Notes: generated by a model not told the origin, from the sequence alone. 64,000 nt of DNA from Symsagittifera roscoffensis (GCF_963678635.1 NC_087068.1:18048027-18112026), one strand, 5' to 3'. Shown: positions 29,611 through 40,867, counted from the first letter of the stretch. Made by a program: numbers and translations.

Positions 29611-29684
29611 GGCCGCATAGCTCAGTCGGTTAGAGCATCGTGCTACTAACGCGAGGGTCAACAGTTCGAGCCTGTCTGTGGCCA
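29611..29684 (+). tRNA. tRNA-like with Ile body and ACT anticodon
   Basis: Loop CTACTAA; all other arms fold except a single T-stem mismatch (AACAG). ACT would read a Ser codon. Confidence 0.6.
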
Positions 29685-29925
29685 GTGCTTCCCGCGAAAG
29701 AAAGAATTAATTTTATTTTTATGACACGACGAGAGACAATTCAACTTCTGGCGAAAAACTTTTGAAAAATAAAACGCAGAAAAGCCAGAGTTTCGTCATA
29801 ACGAATTTTAGAAGCATTTTATTTGAAGAAGAATACGTTTCGAAAAACCTCAAGTAAACAAACGCAGAGAGGTTACAAGTGTCTCATCAATAAGATCATA
29901 AAGTCGTGTAGACCCCAGTACAGCA

Positions 29926-29999
29926 GGCCGCATAGAACAGTCGGTTAGAGCATCGTGCTAATAACGCGAGGGTCGACAGTTCGAGCCTGTCTGTGGTCA
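29926..29999 (+). tRNA. tRNA-Ile(AAT), D-stem variant
   Basis: D stem GAAC; wobble end. Confidence 0.5.
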
Positions 30000-30191
30000 A
30001 TGCTTCTCGCGAGCCAAAGGAATGAGTCTATTCTTCATGGAATAGAAAAAAACGCAGAAAAGCAGGAGCTTCTTCTTAACGAATATTAGAAGTCTTGAAG
30101 AAGACGTTTCGAAAAATATCAAAAAAAACTCAGAGAAGTAACAAGTGTCTCTTTAATAAGATCATAGAGTTGCGAAGTCCCCAGTACAGCA

Positions 30192-30265
30192 GGCCGCATA
30201 GCTCAGTCGGTTAGAGCATCGTGCTAATAACGCGAGGGTCGACAGTTCGAGCCTGTCTGTGGCCA
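30192..30265 (+). tRNA. tRNA-Ile(AAT), exact consensus
   Basis: All arms pair. Confidence 0.85.
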
Positions 30266-30506
30266 GTGCTTCCAGCGAGAGAAAGAATTATTTTTATTTT
30301 TATGACACGACGAGAGACAATTCAACTTCTGACGAAAAACTTTTGAAAAATAAAACGCAGAAAAGCCAGAGTTTCGTCATAACGAATTTTAGAAGCATTT
30401 TATTTGAAGAAGAATACGTTTCCAAAAACCTCAAGTAAACAAACGCAGAGAAGTTACAAGTGTCTCATCAATATGATCATAAAGTTGTGTAGACCCCAGT
30501 ACAGCA

Positions 30507-30580
30507 GGCCGCATAGCACAGTCGGTTAGAGCATCGTGCTAATAACGCGAGGGTCGACAGTTCGAGCCTGTCTGTGGTCA
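30507..30580 (+). tRNA. tRNA-Ile(AAT), D-stem variant
   Basis: GCAC D stem and wobble end, as 28030. Confidence 0.55.
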
Positions 30581-30820
30581 ATGCTTCTCGCGAGCCAAAG
30601 AAATGAGTCTATTCTTTATGTCACGACGATTTAAAAAGTTCAACTTGAAAGATTTTCTGGAAAAAAAAACGCAGAAAAGCCAGAGTTTCGTCATAACGAT
30701 TTTTAGAAGTATTTTATTTGAAGAAGAATACGTTTCGAAAAACCTCAAGTAAACAAACGCAGAGAGGTTACAAATGTCTCATCAATAAGATCATAAAGTT
30801 GAGTAGACCCCAGTACAGCA

Positions 30821-30894
30821 GGCCGCATAGCTCAGTCGGTTAGAGCATCGTGCTAATAACGCTAGGGTCGACAGCTCGAGCCTGTCTATGGTCA
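30821..30894 (+). tRNA. tRNA-Ile(AAT), variant
   Basis: Anticodon stem CGCTA, T loop CTCGAGC, end TATGGTC. Confidence 0.5.
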
Positions 30895-31136
30895 ATGCTT
30901 CTCGCGAGAGACAGAATTGATTTTATTTTTATGACACGACGAGAGACAATTCAACTTCTGACGAAAAACTTTCTGGAAAATAAAACGCAGAAAAGCCAGA
31001 GTTTCTTCATAACGAATTTTAGAAGTATTTTTTTTGAAGAAGAATATGTTTCGAAAAGACTCAAGTAAACAAACGCAGAGAGGTTACAAATGTCTCATCA
31101 ATAAGATCATAAAGTTGTGAAGACCCTATTACATCA

Positions 31137-31210
31137 GGCTGCATAGCTCAGTCGGTTAGAGCATCGTGCGAATAACGCGAGGGTCGACAATTTGAGCCTG
31201 TCTGTGGCCC
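31137..31210 (+). tRNA. tRNA-Ile(AAT), U33-lost variant
   Basis: Loop CGAATAA: the invariant T33 is G, which should impair decoding. Confidence 0.4.
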
Positions 31211-31449
31211 ATGCTTCCCGCGAGAGAAAGAATTGATTTTATTTTTATGACACGACGAAAAAAAATTCAATTTCTGACGAAAAATGTTCTGGAAAAAACT
31301 CAGAAAAGCCAGAGTTTCTTCATAACGAATTTTAAAAGTATTTTTTTTGAAGAAGAATACGTTTCGAAAAACCTCAAGTAAACAAACGCAGAGAAGTTAC
31401 AAGTGCCTCATCAATAGGATAAAAAAGATGTAAAGTAGACAGTACATCA

Positions 31450-31523
31450 GGCCGCATAGCTCAGTCGGCTAAAGCATGGTGCTAATAATGCGAAGGTCGA
31501 CAGTTTGAGCCTCTCTGTGGCCC
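31450..31523 (+). tRNA. tRNA-Ile(AAT), type B
   Basis: Opens the first 6-unit block. Confidence 0.4.
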
Positions 31524-31761
31524 ATGCTTCCCGCGAGAGAAAGAATTGATTTTATTTTTATGACACGACGAAAAAAAATTCAATTTCTGACGAAAAATGT
31601 TCTGGAAAAAACTCAGAAAAGCCAGAGTTTCTTCATAACGAATTTTAGAAGTATTTTTTTGAAGAATATTACGTTTCGAAAAACCTCAAGTAAACCAACG
31701 CAGAGAGGTTACAAGTGTCTCATCAATAAGATCATAAAGTTGTGTAGACCCCAGTACAGCA

Positions 31762-31835
31762 GGCCGCATAGCTCAGTCGGTTAGAGCATCGTGCTAATAA
31801 CGCGAGGGTCGACAGTTCGAGCCTGTCTGTGGTCA
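31762..31835 (+). tRNA. tRNA-Ile(AAT), consensus with wobble end
   Basis: Only difference is G2:U71. Confidence 0.8.
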
Positions 31836-32060
31836 ATGCTTCTCGCGAGAGACAGAATTGATTTTATTTTTATGACACGACGAGAGACAATTCAACTTTC
31901 TGGAAAATAAAACGCAGAAAAGCCAGAGTTTCTTCATAACGAATTTTAGAAGTATTTTTTTTTGAAGAAGAATACGTTTCGAAAACATCAAAAAAAGCTC
32001 AGAGAAGTTACAAGTGCCTCATCAATAGGATAATAAAGATGTAAAGTAGACAGTACATCA

Positions 32061-32134
32061 GGCCGCATAGCTCAGTCGGTTAGAGCTTCGTGCTAATAAT
32101 GCGAGGGTCGACAGTTCGAGCCTGTCTGTGGCCA
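32061..32134 (+). tRNA. tRNA-Ile(AAT), near consensus
   Basis: Position 26 is T and the anticodon stem is TCGTG/TGCGA, still paired by wobble. Confidence 0.65.
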
Positions 32135-32373
32135 ATGCTTCCCGCGAGAGAAATAATTGATTATATTTTCATGACAAGACGAGAAACAATTCAACTTCAG
32201 ACGAAAATCTTTCTGGAAAAAAAACACAGAAAAGCCAGAAATTCTTCATAACTAATTTTAGAAGTCTTTTTTTGAAGAAGAAGACGGTTCGAAAAATCTC
32301 GAAAAAAAAACGCAATTAAGTTACAAGTGTCTCATCAACAGGATCATAAAGTTGTGAAGTCCCCAGTACAGCA

Positions 32374-32447
32374 GGCTGCATAGCTCAGTGGGTTAGAGCA
32401 CCATGCTAATAACGCGAGGGTCGACAGCTCGAGGCGGTCTGTGGCCA
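32374..32447 (+). tRNA. tRNA-Ile(AAT), degenerate
   Basis: GGCTGCA acceptor, CCATG anticodon stem, altered T arm (CTCGAGG). Confidence 0.4.
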
Positions 32448-32688
32448 GTGCTTCCCGCGAGAGAAAGAATTGATTTTATTTTTATGACACGACGAGAGAC
32501 AACTCAACTTCTGACGAAAAACTTTCTGGAAAATAAAACGCAGAAAGCCAGAGTTTCTTCATAACGAATTTTAGAAGTATTTTTTTTTGAAGAAGAAGAA
32601 TACGTTTCGAAAAAATCAAAAAAAGCTCAGAGAAGTTACAAGTGCCTCATCAATAGGATAAAAAAGATGTAAAGTAGACAGTACATCA

Positions 32689-32762
32689 GGCCGCATAGCT
32701 CAGTCGGCTAAAGCATGGTGCTAATAATGCGAAGGTCGACAGTTTGAGCCTCTCTGTGGCCC
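32689..32762 (+). tRNA. tRNA-Ile(AAT), type B
   Basis: Same changes as 31450. Confidence 0.4.
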
Positions 32763-32999
32763 ATGCTTCCCGCGAGAGAAAGAATTGATTTTATTTTTAT
32801 GACACGACGAAAAAAATTCAATTTCTGACGAAAATTGTTGTGGAAAAAACTCAGAAAAGCCAGAGTTTCTTCATAACGAATTTCAGAAGTATTTTGTTGA
32901 AGAAGATTACGTTTCGAAAAACCTCAAGTAAACAAACGCAGAGAGGTTACAAGTGTCTCATCAATAAGATCATAAAGTTGTGAAGACCCCAGTACAGCA

Positions 33000-33073
33000 G
33001 GCCGCATAGCTCAGTCGGTTAGAGCTTCGTGCTAATAACGCGAAGGTCGACAGCTCGAGCCTTACTGTGGTCA
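33000..33073 (+). tRNA. tRNA-Ile(AAT), variant
   Basis: Position 26 T, T loop CTCGAGC, T stem CTTAC; wobble end. Confidence 0.5.
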
Positions 33074-33311
33074 TTGCTTCCAGCGAGAGAAAGAAGTGAT
33101 TTTATTTTTATGACACGACGAGCGACAATTCAACTTCTGACGAAAAACTTTCTGGAAAATAAAACGCAGAAAAGCCAGAGTTTCTTCATAACGAATTTTA
33201 GAAGTTTTTTTTTTGAAGAAGAATACGTTTCGAAAACATCAAAAAAAGCTCAGAGAAGTTACAAGTGCCTCATCAATAGGATAATAAAGTTGTAAAGTAG
33301 ACAGTACATCA

Positions 33312-33385
33312 GGCCGCATAGCTCAGTCGGCTAAAGCATGGTGCTAATAATGCGAAGGTCGACAGTTTGAGCCTCTCTGTGGCCC
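33312..33385 (+). tRNA. tRNA-Ile(AAT), type B
   Basis: Opens the second 6-unit block. Confidence 0.4.
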
Positions 33386-33624
33386 ATGCTTCCCGCGAGA
33401 GAAAGAATTGATTTTATTTTTATGACACGACGAAAAAAAATTCAATTTCTGACGAAAAATGTTCTGGAAAAAACTCAGAAAAGCCAGAGTTTCTTCATAA
33501 CGAATTTTAGAAGTATTTTTTTTGAAGAATATTACGTTTCGAAAAACCTCAAGTAAACAAACGCAGAGAGGTTACAAGTGTCTTATCAATAAGATCATAA
33601 AGTTGTGTAGACCCCAGTACAGCA

Positions 33625-33698
33625 GGCCGCATAGCTCAGTCGGTTAGAGCATCGTGCTAATAACGCGAGGGTCGACAGTTCGAGCCTGTCTGTGGTCA
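33625..33698 (+). tRNA. tRNA-Ile(AAT), consensus with wobble end
   Basis: Counterpart of 31762. Confidence 0.8.
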
Positions 33699-33924
33699 AT
33701 GCTTCTCGCGAGAGACAGAATTGATTTTATTTTTATGACACGACGAGAGACAATTCAACTTTCTGGAAAATAAAACGCAGAAAAGCCAGAGTTTCTTCAT
33801 AACGAATTTTAGAAGTATTTTTTTTTTGAAGAAGAATACGTTTCGAAAACATCAAAAAAAGCTCAGAGAAGTTACAAGTGCCTCATCAATAGGATAATAA
33901 AGATGTAAATTAGACAGTACATCA

Positions 33925-33998
33925 GGCCGCATAGCTCAGTCGGTTAGAGCTTCGTGCTAATAATGCGAGGGTCGACAGTTCGAGCCTGTCTGTGGCCA
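33925..33998 (+). tRNA. tRNA-Ile(AAT), near consensus
   Basis: Counterpart of 32061. Confidence 0.65.
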
Positions 33999-34238
33999 AT
34001 GCTTCCCGCGAGAGAAATAATTGATTATATTTTCATGACAAGACGAGAAACAATTCAACTTCAGACGAAAATCTTTCTGGAAAAAAAACACAGAAAAGCC
34101 AGAAATTCTTCATAACTAATTTTAGAAGTCTTTTTTTGAAGAAGAAGACGGTTCGAAAAATCTCGAAAAAAAAAACGCAATTAAGTTACAACTGTCTCAT
34201 CAACAGGATCATAAAGTTGTGAAGTCCCCAGTACAGCA

Positions 34239-34312
34239 GGCTGAATAGCTCAGTGGGTTAGAGCACCATGCTAATAACGCGAGGGTCGACAGCTCGAGAC
34301 GGTCTGTGGCCA
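34239..34312 (+). tRNA. tRNA-Ile(AAT), degenerate
   Basis: Acceptor GGCTGAA; counterpart of 32374. Confidence 0.4.
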
Positions 34313-34553
34313 GTGCTTCCCGCGAGAGAAAGAATTGATTTTATTTTTATGACACGACGAGAGACAACTCAACTTCTGACGAAAAACTTTCTGGAAAATA
34401 AAACGCAGAAAGCCAGAGTTTCTTCATAACGAATTTTAGAAGTATTTTTTTTTGAAGAAGAAGAATACGTTTCGAAAAAATCAAAAAAAGCTCAGAGAAG
34501 TTACAAATGCCTCATCAATAGGATAAAAAAGATGTAAAGTAGACAGTACATCA

Positions 34554-34627
34554 GGCCGCATAGCTCAGTCGGCTAAAGCATGGTGCTAATAATGCGAAGG
34601 TCGACAGTTTGAGCCTCTCTGTGGCCC
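34554..34627 (+). tRNA. tRNA-Ile(AAT), type B
   Basis: Counterpart of 32689. Confidence 0.4.
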
Positions 34628-34864
34628 ATGCTTCCCGCGAGAGAAAGAATTGATTTTATTTTTATGACACGACGAAAAAAATTCAATTTCTGACGAAAAA
34701 TGTTGTGGAAAAAACTCAGAAAAGCCAGAGTTTCTTCATAACGAATTTCAGAAGTATTTTGTTGAAGAAGATTACGTTTCGAAAAACCTCAAGTAAACAA
34801 ACGCAGAGAGGTTACAAGTGTCTCATCAATAAGATCATAAAGTTGTGAAGACCCCAGTACAGCA

Positions 34865-34938
34865 GGCCGCATAGCTCAGTCGGTTAGAGCTTCGTGCTAA
34901 TAACGCGAAGGTCGACAGCTCGAGCTTTACTGTGGTCA
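34865..34938 (+). tRNA. tRNA-Ile(AAT), variant
   Basis: Counterpart of 33000 with one more T-stem change. Confidence 0.45.
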
Positions 34939-35179
34939 TTGCTTCCAGCGAGAGAAAGAATTGATTTTATTTTTATGACACGACGAGCGACAATTCAACT
35001 TCTGACGAAAAACTTTCTGGAAAATAAAACGCAGAAAGCCAGAGTTTCTTCATAACGAATTTTAGAAGTATTTTTTTTTGAAGAAGAAGAATACGTTTCG
35101 AAAAAATCAAAAAAAGCTCAGAGAAGTTACAAGTGCCTCATCAATAGGATAAAAAAGATGTAAAGTAGACAGTACATCA

Positions 35180-35253
35180 GGCCGCATAGCTCAGTCGGCT
35201 AAAGCATGGTGCTAATAATGCGCAGGTCGACAGTTTGAGCCTCTCTGTGGCCC
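35180..35253 (+). tRNA. tRNA-Ile(AAT), type B
   Basis: Has TGCGCAGG after the loop; part of the inserted dimer. Confidence 0.4.
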
Positions 35254-35490
35254 ATGCTTCCCGCGAGAGAAAGAATTGATTTTATTTTTATGACACGACG
35301 AAAAAAATTCAATTTCTGACGAAAAATGTTGTGGAAAAAACTCAGAAAAGCCAGAGTTTCTTCATAACGAATTTCAGAAGTATTTTGTTGAAGAAGATTA
35401 CGTTTCGAAAAACCTCAAGTAAACAAACGCAGAGAGGTTACAAGTGTCTCATCAATAAGATCATAAAGTTGTGAAGACCCCAGTACAGCA

Positions 35491-35564
35491 GGCCGCATAG
35501 CTCAGTCGGTTAGAGCTTCGTGCTAATAACGCGAAGGTCGACAGCTCGAGCCTTACTGTGGTCA
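35491..35564 (+). tRNA. tRNA-Ile(AAT), variant
   Basis: Same as 33000; part of the inserted dimer. Confidence 0.5.
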
Positions 35565-35802
35565 TTGCTTCCAGCGAGAGAAAGAATTGATTTTATTTTT
35601 ATGACACGACGAGCGACAATTCAACTTCTGACGAAAAACTTTCTGGAAAATAAAACGCAGAAAAGCCAGAGTTTCTTCATAACGAATTTTAGAAGTTTTT
35701 TTTTTGAAGAAGAATACGTTTCGAAAACATCAAAAAAAGCTCAGAGAAGTTACAAGTGCCTCATCAATAGGATAATAAAGTTGTAAAGTAGACAGTACAT
35801 CA

Positions 35803-35876
35803 GGCCGCATAGCTCAGTCGGCTAAAGCATGGTGCTAATAATGCGAAGGTCGACAGTTTGAGCCTCTCTGTGGCCC
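35803..35876 (+). tRNA. tRNA-Ile(AAT), type B
   Basis: D stem AAGC, T stem CTCTC. Confidence 0.4.
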
Positions 35877-36113
35877 ATGCTTCCCGCGAGAGAAAGAATT
35901 GATTTTATTTTTATGACACGACGAAAAAAATTCAATTTCTGACGAAAAATGTTGTGGAAAAAACTCAGAAAAGCCAGAGTTTCTTCATAATGAATTTTAG
36001 AAGTATTTTTTTGAAGAAGAATACGTTTCGAAAAACCTCAAGTAAACAAACGCAGAGAGGTTACAAGTGTCTCATCAATAAGATCATAAAGTTGTGAAGA
36101 CCCCAGTACAGCA

Positions 36114-36187
36114 GTCCGCATAGCTCAGTCGGTTAGTGCATCGTGCTAATAACGCGAGGGTCGACAGTTCGAGCCTGTCTGTGGCCA
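36114..36187 (+). tRNA. tRNA-Ile(AAT), type C
   Basis: GTCCGCA with TGTGGCC gives one mismatch at 2:71; D stem ends GTGC. Confidence 0.5.
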
Positions 36188-36417
36188 GTGCTTCCCGCGA
36201 AAGAAAGAATTGATTTTATTTTTATGACACGACGAGGGACAATTCAACTTCTGACTAAAAACTTTCTGGAAAATAAAACGCAGAAAAGCCTGAGTTTCTT
36301 CATAACGAATTTAAGAAGTCTTTTTTTTTTGAAGAAGAAGACATTTCGAAAAGCCTCAGAGAGGTTACAAGTGTCTCATCAATCAGATTATGAAGTAGTG
36401 AAGTCCCCAGTACAGAA

Positions 36418-36491
36418 GGACGCCTAGCTCAGTCGGTAAGAGCATCGTGCTACTAACGCGAGGGTCGACAGTTCGAGCCTGTCTGTGGCCA
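36418..36491 (+). tRNA. tRNA-like with ACT anticodon
   Basis: Loop CTACTAA; acceptor GGACGCC mismatched at two positions; D, anticodon and T stems intact. Confidence 0.45.
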
Positions 36492-36734
36492 GTGCTTCCC
36501 GCGAAAGAAAGAATTGATTTTATTTTTATGACACGACGAGAGACAATTCAACTTCTGACTAAAAACTTACTGGAAAATAAAACGCAGAAAAGCCAGAGTT
36601 TCTTCATAACGAATTTTAGAAGTATTTTTTTTTGAAGAAGAAGACGTTTCGAAAAACCTCAAGTAAACAAACGCAGAGAGGTTACAAGTGTCTCATCAGA
36701 AAGATTTTGAAGTTGTGAAGTCCCAAGTAAAGCA

Positions 36735-36808
36735 GTCCGCATAGCTCAGGCGGTTAGAACATCTTGCTAATAAAGCGAGGGTCGAAAGTTCGAGCCTGTC
36801 TCTGGTCA
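36735..36808 (+). tRNA. tRNA-Ile(AAT), degenerate
   Basis: Changes in all four stems, including GAAAG in the T stem. Confidence 0.35.
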
Positions 36809-37054
36809 ATTCTCCGCGCGAGCCAGATGATATAGTCAATTTTTTATGACACGACGATTAAAAAAAATTCAACTTCTGACAAACAAATTTCTGGAAAAAA
36901 AAACGCAGAAAAGCAAGAATTTTTTCATAACGAATTTTTAGAAGTCTTTTTCTGAAGAACAATACGTTTCGAAAAACCTCAAGTAAATAAACGCAGAGAA
37001 GTTACAAGTGTCTCATCAATAAGATCATAAAGTTGTGAAGTCCCCAGTCCAGCA

Positions 37055-37128
37055 GGCCGCATAGCTCAGTCGGTTAGAGCATCTTGCTAATAACGCGAGG
37101 GTCGACAGTTCGAGTCTGTCTGTGGTCA
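37055..37128 (+). tRNA. tRNA-Ile(AAT), near consensus
   Basis: Anticodon stem TCTTG and T-arm TCTGTC; wobble end. Confidence 0.55.
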
Positions 37129-37348
37129 ATGCTTCTCGCGAGCCAAAGGAATGAGTCTATTCTTTATGTCACGACGATTAAAAACTTCTGAAGAAAGATT
37201 TTCTATAAAAAAAAACGCAGAAAAGCCAGAGTTTCTTCATAACGAATTTTAGAAGTCTTCTTTTTGAAGAAAACTTTTCGAAAAATATCAAGTAAACAAA
37301 CGCAGAGAGGTTACAAGTGTCTCATCAATAAGATTATGAAGTTGTGAA

Positions 37349-37422
37349 GTCCACATAGCTCTGTCGGTTAGAGCATCGTGCTAATAGCGCGAGGGTCGAC
37401 TGTTCGATCCTTTCTGTGGGCA
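37349..37422 (+). pseudogene. tRNA-Ile-like (AAT), degenerate
   Basis: The usual upstream CCAGTACAGCAG linker is deleted; loop CTAATAG, acceptor and T arm damaged. Confidence 0.45.
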
Positions 37423-37657
37423 ATGCTTCCCGCGAGAGAAAGAAATGATTATCTTTTTATGACACGACAAAAAAATTCAACTTCTGACAAACAATTTATC
37501 TGGAAAAAACGCAGAAAAGCCAGTAATTCTTCATAACAAAATTTAGAAGTCTTTTTTTTGAAGAAGAAGACGATTCGAAAAACCTCAAGTAAATAAACTC
37601 AGAGAAGTTACAAGTGTATCAACAGAATGATAAAGTTGTGAAGTCCCCAGTACAGCA

Positions 37658-37731
37658 GGCCGCATAGCTCAGTCGGTTAGAGCATCGTGCTAATAACGCG
37701 AGGGTCGACAGTTCGAGCCTGTCTGTGGTTA
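37658..37731 (+). tRNA. tRNA-Ile(AAT), near consensus
   Basis: Acceptor end TGTGGTT gives two G:U pairs. Confidence 0.7.
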
Positions 37732-37862
37732 ATGCTTCTCGCGAGCCAAAGAAATGCGTCTATTCTTTATGTCACGACGATTTAAAAAATTCAACTTCTG
37801 AAGAAAGATTTTATGGAAAAAAACGCAGAAAAGCAGGAGTTTCTTCTTAACGAATTTTAGAA

Positions 37863-37882
37863 GTCTTCTTCTTGAAGAAGAC
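37863..37882 (+). repeat. Perfect spacer hairpin in a subset of units (representative)
   Basis: GTCTTCTT pairs with AAGAAGAC around a CTTG tetraloop. Related forms occur near 41312 and 55171. In most other units a T-tract replaces the left arm. Confidence 0.6.
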
Positions 37883-37968
37883 GTTTCGAAAAACATCAAA
37901 AAAAACTCAGAGAAGTTACAAGTGTCTCTTTAATAAGATCATAGAGTTGCGAAGTCCCCAGTAGAGCA

Positions 37969-38042
37969 GGCCGCATAGCTCAGTCGGTTAGAGCATCGTG
38001 CTAATAACGCGAGGGTCGACAGTTCGAGCCTGTCTGTGGCCA
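37969..38042 (+). tRNA. tRNA-Ile(AAT), exact consensus
   Basis: All arms pair. Confidence 0.85.
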
Positions 38043-38284
38043 GTGCTTCGCGCGAGAGAAAGAATTGATTTTATTTTTATGACACGACGAGAGACAATTC
38101 AACTTCTGACGAAAAACTTTTGGGAAATAAAACGCAGAAAAGCCAGAGTTTCTTCATAACGAATTTTAGAAGTATTTTTTTTTGAAGAAGAAAACGTTTC
38201 GAAAAACCTCAAGTAAACAAACGCAGAGAGGTTACAAGTGTCTCGTCAATAAGATCATAAAGTTGTGAAGACCCTATTACATCA

Positions 38285-38358
38285 GGCCGCATAGCTCAGT
38301 CGGTTAGAGCATCATGCTAATAACGCGAGGGTCGACAGGTCGAGCTTGTCTGTGGTCA
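38285..38358 (+). tRNA. tRNA-Ile(AAT), variant
   Basis: Anticodon stem TCATG; T loop GTCGAGC; wobble end. Confidence 0.5.
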
Positions 38359-38577
38359 ATTCTTCCAGCGAGTCAGATGATATAGTCTATTCTTTAAGAC
38401 ACGACGATTTAAAAAAAAATCAACTTCTGACGAAAAACTTTCCGGAAAATAAAACGCAAAAAGCCTGAGTTTTTTTTAAGAAGAACACGTTTGGAAAAAC
38501 CTCAAGTAAACAAACGCAGAGAAGTTACAAGTGTCTCATCAATAAGATAATAGAGTTGTGAAGTCCCAAGTATAGCA

Positions 38578-38649
38578 GGCCGCATAGCTCAGTCGGTTAG
38601 AGCATCGTGCTAATAACGCGAGGGTCGACAGTTCGAGCCTGTGTGGTCA
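38578..38649 (+). pseudogene. tRNA-Ile-like (AAT) with 3' deletion
   Basis: Two bases lost where the T stem meets the acceptor (CCTGTGTGG). Confidence 0.5.
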
Positions 38650-38892
38650 ATGCTTCACGCGAGCCAAAGAAATGAGTCTATTCTTTATGTCACGACGATT
38701 TAAAAAGTTCAACTTGAAGAAAGATTTTCTGGTAAAAAAAAGGCAGAAAAGCCAGAGTTTCTTCATAACGAATTTTAGAAGCATGTTATTTGAAGAAGAA
38801 TACGTTTCGAAAAACCTCAAGTAAACAAACGCAGAGAGGTAACAAGTGTCTCATCAATAAGATCATAAAGTTGTGTAGACCCCAGTACAGCA

Positions 38893-38966
38893 GGCCGCAT
38901 AGCACAGACGGTTAGAGCATCGTGCTAATAACGCGAGGGTCGACAGTTCGAGCCTGTCTGTGGTCA
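38893..38966 (+). tRNA. tRNA-Ile(AAT), D-arm variant
   Basis: GCACAGACGG in place of GCTCAGTCGG; wobble end. Confidence 0.5.
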
Positions 38967-39209
38967 ATGCTTCTCGCGAGCCAAAGAAATGAGTCTATTC
39001 TTTATGTCACGACGATTTAAAAGTTCAACTTGAAGAAAGATTTTCTAGTAAAAAAAAAGGCAGAAAAGCCAGAGTTTCGTCATAACAAATTTTAGAAGTA
39101 TTTTATTTGAAGAAGAATACGTTTCGAAAAACCTCAAGTAAACAAACGCAGAGAGGTTACAAGTGTCTCATCAGTAAGATCATAAAGTTGTGTAGACCCA
39201 AGTACATCA

Positions 39210-39283
39210 GGCCGCATAGCTCAGTCTGTTAGATCATCGTGCTAATAACGCGAGGGTCGACAGTTCGAGCCTGTCTGTGGCCA
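39210..39283 (+). tRNA. tRNA-Ile(AAT), D-arm variant
   Basis: AGTCTGTTAGATC breaks the A box and one D-stem pair. Confidence 0.55.
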
Positions 39284-39525
39284 GTGCTTCCCGCTAGAGA
39301 AAGAATTGACTTTATTTTTATGACACGACGAGAGACAATGCAACTTCTGGCGAAAAAATTTTTGGAAAATAAAACGCAGAAAAGCCAGAGTTTCGTCATA
39401 ACGAATTTTAGAAGTATTTTATTTGAAGAAGAATACGTTTCGAAAAACCTCAAGCAAACAAACGCAGAGAGGTTACAAGTGTCTCATCATTAAGATCATA
39501 AAGTTGTGTAAACCCCAGTACAGCA

Positions 39526-39599
39526 GGCCGAATAGCTCAGTCGGTTAGAGCATCGTGCTAATAACGCGAGGGTCGACAGTTCGAGCCTGTCTGTGGTCA
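39526..39599 (+). tRNA. tRNA-Ile(AAT), near consensus
   Basis: Acceptor GGCCGAA has one mismatch; wobble end. Confidence 0.6.
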
Positions 39600-39840
39600 A
39601 TGCTTCTCGCGAGCCAAAGAAATGAGTCTGTTCTTTATGTCACGACGATTTAAAAAGTTCAACTTCTGAAAAAAGATTTTCTGGGAAAAAAAACGCAGAA
39701 AAGCCAGAGCTTCTTCATAACGAGTTTTCGAACTCTTTTTTTGAAGAAGAGGTTTCGAAAAACCTCGAATAAATAAACTCAGAGAAGATATAAGTTTCTC
39801 ATCCATAGGATGATAAAGTTGTGAAGGCTCGATTTCAACA

Positions 39841-39914
39841 GGCCACATAGCTCAGTCGGTTAAAGCATCGTGCTAATAACATGAGGGTCGACAGTTCGAG
39901 ACTGTCTGTGGCCA
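39841..39914 (+). tRNA. tRNA-Ile(AAT), variant
   Basis: GGCCACA acceptor (A5:U68 pair), D stem AAGC, anticodon stem 3' side CATGA. Confidence 0.5.
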
Positions 39915-40155
39915 CTTCGTCCCGCGCGCAAAATGAATTAGTCTATTCTTTATGACACGATGATTATAAAAACATTCAACTTCGAAAGAGATTTTCTAAA
40001 AAAAACGCAGAAAAGCAGGAGTTTCTTCATAACGAATTTTAGAAGTCTTCGTCTTGAAGAATACGTTTCGAAAAACATTAAGAAAAACAGAATAGTTACA
40101 AGTGTCTCATCATCAGTAACAAACATAATAGAGTGGTGAAGTCCCGAGTACAGCA

Positions 40156-40229
40156 GTCCGCATAGCTCAGTCGGTTAGAGCATCGTGCTAAAAACGCGAG
40201 TGTCGACAGTTCGAGCCTGTCTGTGGCCA
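40156..40229 (+). tRNA. tRNA-like with Ile body and AAA anticodon
   Basis: Loop CTAAAAA; type C acceptor with one mismatch, other stems intact. AAA would read a Phe codon. Confidence 0.5.
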
Positions 40230-40471
40230 GTGCTTCCCGCGAGAGAAAGAAGTGATTTTATTTTTATGACACGACAAGAGACAACTCAACTTCTGACGAA
40301 AAACTTTCTGGAAAATAAAACGCAGAAAAGCCAGAGTTTCTTCATAACGAATTTTAGAAGTCTTTTTCTGAAGAAGAATACGTTTCGAAAAACCTCAAGT
40401 AAATAAACGCAGAGAAGTTACAAGTGTCTCATCAATAAAACCATAAAGTTGTGAAGTCCCCCACTACATCA

Positions 40472-40545
40472 GGCCGCATAGCTCATTCGGTTAGAGCATC
40501 GTGCTAATAACGCGAGGGTCGACAGGTCGAGCCTGTCTGTGGTCA
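40472..40545 (+). tRNA. tRNA-Ile(AAT), variant
   Basis: D loop ATTCGG, T loop GTCGAGC; wobble end. Confidence 0.55.
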
Positions 40546-40794
40546 ATTCTTCCAGCGAGCCAGATGATATAGTCTATTCTTTAAGACACGACGATTTAAA
40601 AAAAATTCAACTTCTGACCAAAAAATTTCTGGAAAAAAACGCAGAAAAGCCAGAGTTTCTTCATAACGAATTTTAGAAGTCTTTTTTTTTGGAGAAGAAG
40701 AAGACGGTTCGAAAAACCTCAAGTAAATAAACTCAGAGAAGTTACAAGTGTCTCGTCAACAGAATGATGAAGTTGTGAAGTCCCCAGTATAGCA

Positions 40795-40867
40795 GGCCGC
40801 ATAGCTCAGTGGGTTAGAGCATCGTGCTAATAACGCGAGGTCGGCAGTTCGAGCCTGTCTGTGGGCC
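40795..40867 (+). tRNA. tRNA-Ile(AAT), 73 nt variant
   Basis: Variable loop one base short; end TGTGGGC with C in place of the discriminator A. Confidence 0.45.

Larger units (their letters stand above)
31450..35802 (+). repeat. Higher-order repeat: 6-unit blocks of about 1.86 kb plus an extra dimer
   Basis: The block starting at 31450 (type B, wobble-end consensus, then copies with private D-arm and anticodon-stem changes) is repeated from 33312. An added two-unit step (35180-35802) repeats its last pair. Confidence 0.8.
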
